Below, one piece after another: positions 1-11,746 of a DNA stretch of 64,000 nucleotides. Within the stretch, counting starts at the first letter, position 1, and the number at the start of each line of letters is the position of its first letter. This DNA is from Sinonovacula constricta (lineage: Eukaryota > Mollusca > Bivalvia > Cardiida > Solecurtidae), in NCBI GenBank assembly GCA_007844125.1, contig CM017565.1, positions 8,878,885-8,942,884 on the forward strand, given 5' to 3'. The notes below the pieces were generated by a model. It searched no databases. It was not told where the DNA came from and saw nothing but the letters and a program-made list of their open reading frames with translations. Position numbers and translations under genes: made by a program.

Positions 1-589
1 TCTTGATTCATGGGGTCGTTAATGGTATATTTCGAGCGACATGTCATACGTTATGCACACTGCGGGAGCGTATATCTTCTATTGGCTGGTTCGTGTTATT
101 CAATGTGACAATAACATAAGGATTGTTGTTTTATTGGGATGAGTATGACACACACATGTGGGTAACTTCTAGCCCAGTTTGCGCACCTGTTTATCAGCCT
201 ACTGCATGTGTCAATATTTAGTTTAATCATTTCACTCGGTCAACTACGACATAAAATAAGGGGGCATGCAGCGATATGATATTATAGAACTATTCGCCTG
301 TAAAAATATATATATGACACTTACTTTTCATATTTTTTCTCTTGGTTCGAGTGCACTTATCATGGATTTAGGCAAATCTCATTTGTTGCTGATTCGCAGA
401 TAAGAAGATAATTTTAAATCGTTTACACCCTACAATTTGATCGCGGAGTGATATAATCCTTTAGTCACGGCACACCCAAGTTCGTAATATTTTCAAGTGC
501 AATTATTCAAATAGGTTTTTTTTTTTTTAAACCTATTTATTTATAGTCGATTGGGAAACAAGTTCTTTTAACTTATATTAATCCCTCTC
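1..589. other. AT-rich non-coding stretch with a T-tract hairpin
   Basis: No coding signal seen on either strand. At 509-538 a 10-base arm (AAATAGGTTT) and its exact reverse complement flank a run of ten T, so the tract can fold into a hairpin. Nothing else is recognised. Confidence 0.5.
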
Positions 590-720
590 GACTGTCCACT
601 TCCTGGGTAGAACCAGTACTCAGGTACTGAGTACCTGGAGCAATGTGCAGTAAATAATCTTGCTCAAGGACTAACATCACGTGGTCAGTTTCAGGGTTTC
701 TGAATCGCAACTACGCGATT
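590..720 (+). repeat. SINE-like dispersed repeat fragment
   Basis: Contains TGGGTAGAACCA at 604-615, a 12-mer that recurs in reverse at 16429-16440 and 20311-20322. Downstream are GGAGCAATGTGCAG and CTTGCTCAAGGAC, word patterns I remember from common animal interspersed repeats (memory, not a search). A perfect 8-base stem (GTACTCAG/CTGAGTAC, 3-base loop) lies at 616-634. No tRNA head or target duplication was found, so the ends are approximate and this is probably a fragment. Confidence 0.45.
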
Positions 721-2157
721 GTTATAAGTTAAATGATGACAGAATAATGAAACTCTGTACTATATGCTTCTGACGATTCCGGATTTCCAATTAGTTTACG
801 GGGCTTTTATTCGAAACTGACCACAATTGGAATATAAGTGCTGTGTTTAAACTAAAAGGACAAAAACAACTTTGAACATGTGTCTTTGATATTATTTAAC
901 GACGATATAAAACGCCACGAGAACACTGCCTGTTCCAACATCGCTGAAATAGCCATTGGCGTAATTTTATGAAACTGTTTTATACCGTATTTTTTGCCTA
1001 ATGTTTATCATAATATGGGTTAACGGCGCTATTTTACGCAGAACACTTGTCTTACGTCTGCGGTTATAAGCGAGGTTGCTTATAACACGAGACATGAAAA
1101 AAATCCTTGTTTAGACAGATACGAGAAACAAGAAAAGACCTTTAAGTGATGCCAGGTGTTGACGACATAGCGATGGCGAAAAGAGATTATGTAAATAGTA
1201 AAGAGAACGCTTCCAGAAGAATCATCACGCTCAGTTGTACCTGTTTCTCTAAAACTGCTGACGAAACACAAGCACAGTGATCAAAGGTCACTGATTACCT
1301 ATTTCAGGTTCCACAACACACAGGCCAGGACCATGAAAAACCAGTCTATCGCGTGCCCACATAGCACGTCCCAACTATGACAATAAGGTCATTGCTTCCG
1401 CTCCATTTCATGAAAATTAAAGCGCTCTGCTAATTGGCCACAACATAAAAAGACCAATCAAGGCGTGAACGAGATTAAGCTCAAGTATAAGGCTTCACCG
1501 GAGAATTTAGATAAAGTAGATAGCCAACTTTTTGCATTCACGTGAGTTTGCGATTATCTCTATGTGGTTTAACAGTTGACCCGGTATAAGTGCGTCTTGC
1601 AAATCTCCAGTAACCATAAAACGTTAATATAAGAAAAAGTACAACAATTCCGTGACATATACTGACCATTGTTAATACAATTTAACAATAACATATAAAC
1701 ACCCGTATTACAATCTGTGGTTCCGAATCAGGATGCCATCACGTGGAATTTGTAGTACAACATTATCTTTATAGAATCGCCTCAGTAACAGCTGAAACTT
1801 ATATAAATCAACAATAAACTTTGCAAGGGGTTGTGGTTTAGAAAGGGAAAACCCAAACAGATCGTAGCAACAATGGTCCGACACTGTACAGTGGAGAAGT
1901 TATTGCCGGGCTTTGTTGTTATACAAGGGCCATAGAAGATTGGTAAAGTTTAGGTAAAATGTCGCTAGAATCGGTGTCTATTTCGTAAGTCTGTTATTAT
2001 ATACGCGCTGTTTAGAATAAAGACATCCTAACAATAATATATTTAACCCTGCCTCCACCTACGTCTGACGATTTGGTTGTAGTGAATTTTACAACACTGA
2101 ATCAATAGCTGTCCAAATAGACTCAAATTAAATTCATTACACTGTACTAATAATCAT
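721..2157. other. AT-rich non-coding stretch
   Basis: No supported gene. An ATTGG (1433), a CCAAT (1454) and a TATAA (1486) lie within 60 bases, a promoter-like grouping on the plus strand, but no coding sequence follows, so I do not call a promoter. Confidence 0.45.
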
Positions 2158-2228
2158 TTTTCATTTTTCTTTCGTCAATTTTCTTCATTCTCTTTCCTCC
2201 GTTTTTTTTTCTTTTTCTGCCACTCCCA
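2158..2228 (+). repeat. Polypyrimidine low-complexity tract
   Basis: About 70 bases of almost pure T and C with short T runs. It lacks a regular unit. A simple low-complexity tract is the safest reading. Confidence 0.6.
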
Positions 2229-3589
2229 TTATTCGCCTTATATTTCCCACTAGAGAGACTTCAGCCATACCAAGATTGTTAAGTCTCATACTGGTATTAT
2301 ACATTGGCATTTTGATTTTGCTCTTCTTTTCTCTAAGAACAGTTGCCTTTTTGGTGTATTGTAAGTGTTGCGAGTATTATTTTCAAAGGTATTTTAAAGA
2401 TCAAGAAAATGGCATGCATCGTTGTTAACGAACAAGACCAGAGTTAGCAATAGAGAAAATTGTACGAAACTTTGAGCTGGTTCTCGATGTTTTATTTAAT
2501 CAAACAGTAACATTTCTTGAAATTAATCCAAGTATATGTAGTATCTTAGTGCATGGTTATCAAATAGCTTAATATATGCACGTAGCTACATTTTAATTGA
2601 TATTTACATTGGAGAAAGGTTAATAATAGGATGAAGCAACACAAGTAACAATGGTTTAAACATACAAACGAAGCATTATTGTTGCAATAAGTATTAATTA
2701 AAGATGGATCTGTGTCTGAAAACAACAAAAACAACAATAGACGCATTAACCTTGCATAACCGTTAACAAAAACATTTCACACGATTTACAGAACATGGTT
2801 AGATAACAATGTGAGTACACGAGTACTGTCCTGTCATGATTAAATGACTAGTCGAATAAGTGGAACATAATATTATGGCATACAATAACTTGCAGAGGAC
2901 GAAACACTACCATGAATAAAGCACACGAACGTCTGCTATTGTTACAAGTCACGAGTACATACACCGTTATGACAGTTACACGATTAAGAACACTCGCACC
3001 AAACGATTGAATAAAGTCAGTTGCAAACTATTTTACTACATAACTATAACATCATGTAATGAATAGCAGATATTGTCAACCCGATATTGGCAATGTCGGC
3101 CGAACAGAAGCCAACTTTTAATCCCAAACCGCTAACCGTATGGCCACAAGTTCTAGTTATGGAGGCTTTCGTGTAAGAAGGTCATTCAGATGTTCTTTGT
3201 CTGTGGTCATTTTTCGCCCGTCACACATACACTCTGCTAAGGTCACAATAAGAATAAGACAAGAAAAGACAAAATGGGTTAACTATGAAAACGATTGCAA
3301 ATAAACACTACGACGATAACTGGATAAACGGCTGGAAACTAACATTATTATGTTTCTGAGGAGTGAACCTATTGTCTTCAAGACTAAATATTCAGGACAT
3401 CCAAACAAACTGTTGAGATTTATCTTCTTCACAGTATATTAGAAGATATAGTGATTTAAGCCAATATGTCTTCTTGTTTCATTTTAAGATAGTTAGAAAT
3501 GTCTAAAGAACATGTGTTCCCAATGATGTATCAATGACAGACTCCTTTTATGACCTGCCACTGCGATCGGATCTATAACAGAAAAACCG
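2229..3589. other. AT-rich non-coding stretch
   Basis: No gene, tRNA, tandem array or inverted repeat recognised. Confidence 0.45.
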
Positions 3590-4633
3590 GCTGTGAACGG
3601 GAGGACAACGAAGAATAAGCCGGACGTGTACTGAAAGACAATAAAGGATATTCCGGACGTGTACCAAAGGACAATGTAGGATAAGATGGAAGTGTACGGA
3701 CGGACAATGAATGATAAGACGGAAGTGCACGGAAGAACAATGAAGGATAAACCGGACGTGTACCGAAGGACACTGAAGGATAAGACGGACGTGTACCGAA
3801 GGAAACTGAAGGATAAGACGGACGTGTATCGAAGGACACAGGAGGATAAGACGGATGTGTACCGAAGGACACTGAAGGATAAACCGGACGTGTACCGAAG
3901 GACACTGAAGGATAAATCGGACGTGTACCGAAGGACACTGAAGGATAAGACGGACGTGTACCGAAGGACACTGAAGGATAAACCGGACGTGTACCGAAGG
4001 ACACTAAAGGATAAGATGGACGTGTACCGAAGGACACTCAAGAATAAGACGGACGTGTATCGAAGGACACTGAAGGATTAGACGGAAGTGTACGGAAGGA
4101 CACTGAAGGATAAGACGGACGTGTACCGAAGGACACTGAAGGATAAACCGGACGTGTACCGAAAGACACTGAAGGATAAGACGGACGTGTACCGAAGGAC
4201 ACTCAAGAATAAGACGGACGTGTATCGAAGGACACTGAAGGATAAGATGGAAGTGTACGGAAGGACACTGAATGATAAACCGGACGAGTACCGAAGGACA
4301 CTGAAGGATAAGACGGACGTGTACCGAAGGACACTGAAGGATAAGACGGACGTGTACCGAAGGACACGAAAGGATAAACCGGACGTGTACCGAAGGACAC
4401 TGAAGGATAAGACGGACGTGTACCGAAGGACACTTAAGAATAAGACGGACGTGTATCGAAGGACACTGAAGGATAAGACGGAAGTGTACGGAAAGACACT
4501 GAAGGATAAGACGGACGTGTACCGAAGGACACTGAAGGATAAGATGGACGTGTACGGAAGGACACTGAAGGGTAAGACGGAAGTGTAAGGAAGGACACTG
4601 AAGGATAAGACGGAAGTGTACGGAAGGACAATG
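3590..4633. repeat. 33-bp minisatellite, about 31 copies
   Basis: The unit reads approximately GACGGACGTGTACCGAAG followed by GACACTGAAGGATAA. Copies are degenerate at the left edge (3590-3740) and much more uniform from 3750 to 4560. Because 33 is a multiple of 3 and the unit lacks stops in several frames, long open frames occur on both strands: plus-strand frames of 131 and 166 codons in one phase (11-residue repeat KDKTDVYRRTL) separated by a single TAG at 4079-4081, and minus-strand frames up to 214 codons. This multi-frame openness is what a stop-free periodic unit gives by itself, so it is not evidence for a protein. No signal peptide or flanking exon signal is seen. A repeat-protein exon cannot be fully excluded. 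Confidence 0.9.
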
Positions 4634-5353
4634 ATTGAATGTCAACAATATGACAAATTTAAGACAAACGAATACGAATTAGATACATTTTCAATAAGCA
4701 CCGAATACAGACACGCTGGAAAATTACAGTATGTGGCACTTTTTTACCTTACATAATTTGTTATAGAAATCTGTGTATGCTTAAGGTCTATCTAGGCACG
4801 CATAATGTTTGAGTGGAATCCATGTACAATATCATTAACATTTTTAAGTCAACGTCAGGGCCTTTAAATCTCAGTTATTGTATAGGAATCACTTTGAACC
4901 CGCACACATATTTTACTACGAAAAGAGCTTTACCACTTGACGAAATCCGGTTAGCGTTCGCTTTCTGCTTAGAAATGCGGGTAGAAACAGTGGTCTCATT
5001 CTAGCAATCAGAGAAATAATTCAAGGACCAAAATGGGTGAATGCTTGGCTTCGTTTGCGTATGAGTGGCATTTACTGGTATGACTGGTAATGAAGTGATG
5101 TTCTTTTAAATAACTGTTAAAGTTATGTCAGTGTCTTGTTTATTAAAGTTATAAAAAAGATCCGAATGTTGTTAATTTGACTTAAAAATTTGATGCCAGT
5201 TTCTGGTTTATTAAAAGTATTTGTGTTTAAAGTACTTGTGGCCCCTTACTGTACATTGCATATCTGCAAGTCGAAAACTTTACAACAAAAAATCACTCGT
5301 GATGATGATGTTGATGGTGATGTTTCGTTGACGTTAATGAGGGCAAGCTGCCT
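4634..5353. other. AT-rich non-coding stretch
   Basis: Nothing recognised. Short open frames here have AT-driven composition and no familiar motif. Confidence 0.4.
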
Positions 5354-5378
5354 CTGCTGCTGCTGCTGCTGCTGCTGC
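5354..5378 (+). repeat. CTG trinucleotide microsatellite
   Basis: Eight CTG units in a row. It falls inside a 119-codon open frame where it would read as a cysteine run, which argues against that frame being a real protein. Confidence 0.9.
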
Positions 5379-6570
5379 GGACAAAGATATTGGCAACGAT
5401 GTTTAGAATTGGTTCATGAAATGTGTGATATATACGGTCAGACATTTATCGCTAATTTGTACAAACGTATATGTCATATGAAGACAGGTGTGATTAATTC
5501 GGCCGAATATGTCACACACGTGAAACATATGCGTTTTGTGACATATTAGGTCTAACAGATCTCTCTGCTGCGTTAAGAACACACCGGTCTCATAACATAG
5601 CCTCTAAAATGGTACCGGAAGATATTTATGTTTAATCTTGTTTGTAACAAATCATCGACAATCTAAGATGAACATCAATACAAAATATTTTAATCACATT
5701 GGACAATATTATGACATTGTCATATTTTTACATTCAATTTACGGTAATGTTTTATCACAAGATCAAACTTCTACTTTGTAAGAAAAAATATCAAAGGTGA
5801 TAACCAAGCCAGAACCGGCAACTGACAAGTACTTTTAGCAGGAACTTGTTAACAAAACCGCAACCTTCACGGCCCAGCAAACCAGATGAAATGTCGGCTA
5901 ACCACTATATGTGACCTCTCAGAGATGGTCTAAATAAACTACAATATGCAGGTCCTGGCCTGGAAATAATTAATCTGTATCTTGTTGAGATTCTAATATG
6001 TTTGCGGTGGGATCTTCTGAAGATGATAACTTAGAGATCAGCTTGACAATTGCAGTTGCGTGACTGAGAAAGGTCTAGTGTGTTATTTGGTCGCAATGGA
6101 TGGTGGATATGAACCGCTCAGTGATTTGAGGCGACCACGAACTAACACCTGTTTCTCTTGAGGTTACGGCCCGAATAATCAGTGTGACAGTTCGATGTCA
6201 ACAATACAATTTATACAGCAGTGGGGGTACTACATAAACCAACCTGAAAATGGGATATCATCTCACATTGTAGATATCCAATTACTTCAACACGAACCAA
6301 TGGGTAAACGTCGGTATGCTATTGTCCTTTAAAAAGGACGCTATTTTCGTACCATTTAAATTTGTCAAGTTTAGATTGTGTTTATTCGATTCCAAAATAT
6401 AATTTAAGACATGATAATTAAATTTAATTTAAATTAGAAAGGCTTTGAGCAAATTTAGATTTGCAAACTTTTTGCCAAATTCACTGTAAAGGTGGTGCGA
6501 CATTACTTTGCTGCAGCCATTAACATGTTATTAAATTGCATTGCAATTGGATATCTTTAAGAAAGGAACC
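5379..6570. other. AT-rich non-coding stretch
   Basis: No coding, RNA or repeat feature supported. Confidence 0.4.
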
Positions 6571-6729
6571 TAAGGATGTTAAGACTAAGGATATTAAGAC
6601 TAAGGATGTTAAGACTAAGGATGTTAAGACTAAGGATATTAAGACTAAGGATGTTAAGACTAACGATATTAAGACTAAGGGTGTTAAGACTAAGGATATT
6701 AAGACTAAGGGTGTAAAGACTAGGGATGG
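6571..6729 (+). repeat. 15-bp minisatellite, about 10.5 copies
   Basis: The unit is AAGGATGTTAAGACT, alternating with an AAGGATATTAAGACT variant; later copies carry GGTGTT. The unit is a multiple of 3, so the plus strand reads as a 5-residue repeat (KDVKT/KDIKT) inside an 87-codon frame. The flanks do not look coding, so I treat it as a minisatellite. Confidence 0.9.
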
Positions 6730-7087
6730 TTGTTACAATTCAGAGACTGCATCAGTATACAATAACTACATGAGCAACTTTTTTTTAAAAAGCGTCTAAG
6801 AGTTATTTTAAGTGCGATTTATATCGCTACACAAAAGACATTAAAGATTATCCGAGACATCTGAACCTAAATTACCCAAAGGGTATTTGATAAAACAACG
6901 GTTTTAAATACATTGTACTCACTGCATCCTGATAATAACGTTAATCTAGACAGACAAATGAAATAAAACTCATACAAACACTACACTTTCTTATCCCCAG
7001 GTATTACTTAACACCTACGCTTATGGCTGATTTTCCTTCGCCCATTCTTTCGTGCCATCTTATTCATACACGTTTTGAAATTAACAT
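6730..7087. other. AT-rich non-coding stretch
   Basis: Nothing recognised. Confidence 0.4.
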
Positions 7088-7114
7088 GGGGGTGGAGGGG
7101 GGGGGGGGAGGGGT
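7088..7114 (+). repeat. G-rich tract
   Basis: Contains an uninterrupted run of twelve G with flanking G runs split by T and A. Such a tract could form a G-quadruplex in single-stranded DNA or RNA; that is inference from composition only. Confidence 0.85.
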
Positions 7115-8500
7115 TAAGACGCGTAGAATTTAACTACGAATGCCACAGGCCAACAACCTGCGGACGACCAAAAATTAGTTGCAATTAAACACGACCAACT
7201 GATTTATGTCAACACCATTTACACTGTTTATCGGAACATATCCTCGTGGAAATGTCGCATTGTGCACATGGGTTGTTCAAACAATTACACATCCTCTGGA
7301 TAAACCAGCCCATACCGTGCATACAAATGCAATAGCAAACGACAAACGTTTGGTTCAAATCTTAATGCATTGGACCTGTTTTAAATCATTTACGACAACA
7401 ACACAACTGTGTTATTCTCGACGAAGATCGTAAGTAAAACAACGGAGGAAATTCAACAAACGTCAGGTTTGATCAATCGATCTGTCGATGTAAAACTTTC
7501 AAAATAACTGTTTCTACCTTCAAACAAAGAAAACAAAAATGAGTTTCCCTTCAAGTAGCATTTAGATGTTATTTGTACCTTGCGATGATTGTAAGCTGGG
7601 TGTTTAAACCATTTACTTGATGATATAAAAAGAATTTTCAACTTGAAAAATGACCAGAACGTTTGATTTATAGACAGAAATGTTAAACACAGACACATTC
7701 GGATTTAGCCACTCAGCAGACGATATTCACTTGTGCTGTGATGATTACCGACATTAACAGAAAGAGCTTTTCCGTGATTAACATTCCGTAACCTTAATTA
7801 ACATAAAACACAAGATCCAAATTCAATTTCAAACATTTAATTTGGAAAATCGATCGGAAAGCACTTGGGTATACCGAATGAATATGAACTCTATTAATAA
7901 AACATTTGCAATGAAATAAAAGAATTCTCAATATATCATTGGCCACCAATCTCGTACAAATTACCTTAACAAATGCATGTAATGACATTGTAAAGTCATA
8001 AATCAGTTCATCAGAATAACTGCATTCATTTGCCATAAGCTGCTTCTAAAAAATCGGTGTGTATACTTCGGTAAGCAAAAGCTGAATGACAATCCTGCGC
8101 TATACAGCACGAATCTCTCGTGCGAAAACTGCCATCTAGCGGTTACTTCATTACAAACAAGGGAAATTACTTTTCTTTTTATTCGTACCTCAAACTAAGA
8201 AAATTATATGTACAAATTTCTGGAATGTACGCACTTTTTATATCTCCTGTGTTTAATGAGATCTTACGACGTAAACTGTCAAATACAGTTATTAAATAAA
8301 AAGTAATGATCATTTATAAACACTGATTTATAAGTTAACGAAGGTACTCGAAGGAGGCAACAGCTAAGAAATACTTGCATTACTGTGACGCCGCGCGTTT
8401 AATCATAGGTTGTAGCTAAATACAACGTTTGTTTTTGTTTTCACTGCGGAATATTGATATACAAACTGTCTTTATGTTCACATCCTGTTGCAAGACAGAA
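7115..8500. other. AT-rich non-coding stretch
   Basis: No gene, array or inverted repeat recognised. Confidence 0.4.
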
Positions 8501-8527
8501 TTAGTCATTAATACAATTAATGACTAA
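8501..8527. repeat. Perfect 12-bp hairpin
   Basis: TTAGTCATTAAT and its exact reverse complement are separated by ACA. It is isolated, with no T-run or coding context to suggest a terminator. Confidence 0.8.
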
Positions 8528-10279
8528 CTTGTTTAAACGAACGTTCTTCAAAATTTATGTATATGTACTTCAAAAGTTATATGGTCTGTTGTTTTATTTC
8601 CTCAACTTAAGATAATCGGTGCACGCACCCCATTTGCAAGATAACAGTAAAAATGCTCAGCACAAATGTTTTTAAATACACAGACTTTTTAAGTCAGACA
8701 TTATGGGTGTTTTTGTTTACATCATCAAATATAGCTTATTTTTATTTTTTTTTTGATTATACACAGTTTACATTTTAGCTAAAGAAACTTCATATATCCT
8801 CCACAAGATATAATCTTGGGGTATTCTGCCCAAAGTGTTAAAACATAATTTGCACATGTTAATCACGATAACGTAGAACCTATTAAAACAATAAGGACAC
8901 TCAAGTGTCGTCAGTGACGATTGCTCTCAGCGTACAGAGGCACATTAGAGACATATCTTCCACTTAATCTTAATCTCTATCTAAACAGATCACAGCAAGA
9001 GGTGCATTTAAAAATTGTGGTTTATGTGACCCCTGAGGCAACCACAGATATTGTAAAATAGATGAGCGAGAGTGAGATTGTGTGTACTGACAACAGATTA
9101 CACAGAAAATGATGGATTAATTATGCAAGCGACCTCAATGTCAAAGATTATAAAATTAGTTCATTATATTATTAACACAATATTACAGTGTTCGCAATAA
9201 TAATGTTAAATAATGTTAAGCTTTGGGTTTGGGTCCAAGCACAAGTGTCTTATTCGGTACTATCTATAGACCAGATTATAAACAATCACATCAACATTAC
9301 ATTCTGAATTACTGTCAGTTTATATGTATCGAATTGAAATTTATACGTAATAGAATATGTAACGGAATATATATCATAACATGTAAGTAATTACGTACAC
9401 AAACAATGCTTCATTTAATTTTAAATTACAGAATGTATACATGCTTTGCGCGTTTTCTTTGACGCGGAAATAAAACGTGCTGGAATCAAACAATTTTATA
9501 TCGATAAATCATTTATTGGAAGTTTCTCCAAATACCTAAAAGTTGAAATTTGACTGAATAGGAATGGGACGACAGTTCGGTCCTTACGCCGAGTAACCCG
9601 TCAAAGGATGTAAGTGTAAGCATCTCTCAGTTATTCCCAAATTAGGCATCAGTGTTTTAGTTACTTTTTTATTGATCATTTCTTCCTTTGTTTTTATATT
9701 CGTCCAAATTTTAATATATGAAGTACTTCGCTCAAGACCCTTTCATCTTTTACTATTTATCATTACCATGAACTATCCATTTGTAATGAAGCTGTAAATG
9801 GTAGAATGTTTTAATTTTTTTCAGGCGGTGACTTTTGAGCTATAGTGTGTCTCCACAAAATAAACTTACTCAGTACCTCGTGATCAAAGGAAAGGGATTG
9901 AACAATCGATGTTACAAATGTCTCAAAATCTTTACATTAAATACATAGCGGGAAGTGTAACTATGTAAATTTAAATCTTCGCACCAAAACACGAAGCAAT
10001 ACCAATCTGACTAGCTTGTTGCTGTTGTTCTTGTTTTTACATAAGTGCTATTTCATTCACGGGAGGAACAGCATGTATGACAAGTTGATAATGTACTAGA
10101 AGGTTCTATTATTTAGAACCGTTCTACAACCTTTAAGTCGCATGCTGATGCCCCCCTAGTACTAGCGTCCTAAAACTGCCTATGTGTTCACAGCTATCAG
10201 CGATGATCGCTCAATCCAGTGGCTAATTTGGGTTAAACGTTTGACTTTATTGCAAACGTAAAATAGTTTAATATTTTGG
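8528..10279. other. AT-rich non-coding stretch
   Basis: No coding or RNA gene and no array recognised. Confidence 0.4.
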
Positions 10280-11746
10280 TTAAGGTTCTGGACCTGTAAT
10301 GGTGACCTTCCACAATCCTTATAATGATACTGTTTCTTGAATCTGTACTATAAAACACATCTTACGGTGAATTTTTAAGGAAGTTTACCGTTTGTAACTC
10401 AAGTTATGTACATTTTTATAAAGTGACCCTTGCTTTTCAAAAACACCGTAAATTGTGCTGGAACAAAAAATTAAAAAGTACCATTTTTTCAAATTGTACT
10501 GTTCTATATTCAAATTTTAACCAATTATCCTGTTACACAATCATGTCATGATAAATCAGAACAATAAGATCACACTTTGGACAAATACTTATAAAAATAC
10601 AGAACTTTGCATACATGTACCCCCGAACAAAAATCCGAGTTTTTTGGATGTGTTTAAAAATTTACTCTATCTATAAAAGCAAGTATCTCAAGTTTGAAGC
10701 TAGTTAGACACATACAACTAGTTTTAAAATTTTCTGCAATATGAACTGCCTATAATATGAGATTTTTAAGGCATTTTACCGTTCCTAATAAAATTTACAG
10801 AACTTTGCATACATGTACCCCCGAGCAAAAATCCGAATTTTTTGGGTGTGTTTAAAAATTTACTCTATCTATAAAAGCAAATATCTCAAGTTTAAAGCTA
10901 GTTAGACACATACAACTATTTTTAAAATTTTCTGCAATATGAACTGCCCATAATATGAGATTTTAAAGGCATTTTACCGTTCCTAATAAAATTTATAAGA
11001 ATTTGTAAAGGTTACTTTAATGAAACTGCAATAGAATACATAGCGAAAAATAACGTCAAAATGGTCAATTACAAATTATACTCCTTTATACAAAAAATCA
11101 CCTACAGTTGGTATAAGAGATGGAAATATGTATGTAAAACTCTGCATTATTACATGAAAACCTTCTCTTTACTGATTTTGGCTGGCTTGAGGGAAATATT
11201 TGAAATTAACCACTTTACACGGTTTTCGTAAAAAAATCCGACAGTTTAGGAATAACTGAGTCAAGCACTCTTTTGGTATTAGTGACACTTGGTTGTCCCA
11301 CATAAGTTTGACCCCTGAACACATTTAAAAGTCCATCCTGGCCATCCGGAGAAAATATCAGACGAAGGTGAGCGAGCGTCAAACCATGTCGCAGTTAGCA
11401 TGCGAAGGAAAATTTAAATCGCAAACACAAGATGAAACAGTGCATTTTTCACCTGTACACAGGAAACCCACACAATAGTTATGATCCACTTCAACTTTAC
11501 ATGACTTTGTTGTCGGTAAACCACTATTTTAACAATATCGCCCTCGACGATCACGCTGTCGAGCTCCCGGTTCCATCATTTTTGAGAAATGGGTAACCCA
11601 AAGACGTCATGGAAAATCTATATCACGTGGTGAAAAACTACTAAAAATAGCAAATACGAAACTTTACGACGAATGCTATTCAAATAAAACCGGATCATAC
11701 CGAGTGCCGATGTTTGACGAAGTTAGTTACAGGTCCAGAACCTTAA
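10280..11746. mobile_element. Non-autonomous DNA transposon, TTAA target (piggyBac-like)
   Basis: The ends are a perfect 16-bp terminal inverted repeat: GGTTCTGGACCTGTAA at 10284-10299 and its reverse complement at 11727-11742. Each end is flanked directly by TTAA (10280-10283 and 11743-11746), the target duplication typical of piggyBac transposases. The body is 1459 bp. No transposase frame or DDD motif is visible, so it would depend on an enzyme supplied elsewhere. The interior carries a 198-bp tandem duplication. Terminal bases GGTTC differ from the CCC start of the classical insect piggyBac, so the superfamily call rests on target site and terminal symmetry. Confidence 0.82.
10601..10995 (+). 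repeat. 198-bp tandem duplication inside the TTAA transposon
   Basis: Two copies start with AGAACTTTGCATACATGTAC at 10601 and 10799 and match along nearly the whole 198 bp with few substitutions. A weak older remnant of the unit's end (TTTTTAAGG..TTTACCGTT) appears at about 10366-10400, hinting at a third decayed unit. Subterminal tandem units are common in non-autonomous DNA elements. No open reading frame follows the period. Confidence 0.88.

Noticed and set aside
1425..1490. CCAAT and TATA grouping as a promoter
   Set aside because: Short motifs are frequent in AT-rich DNA and no coding sequence follows.
5190..5549. 119-codon plus-strand frame with a cysteine run
   Set aside because: The run comes from the CTG microsatellite; flanking residues show no motif and no splice context.
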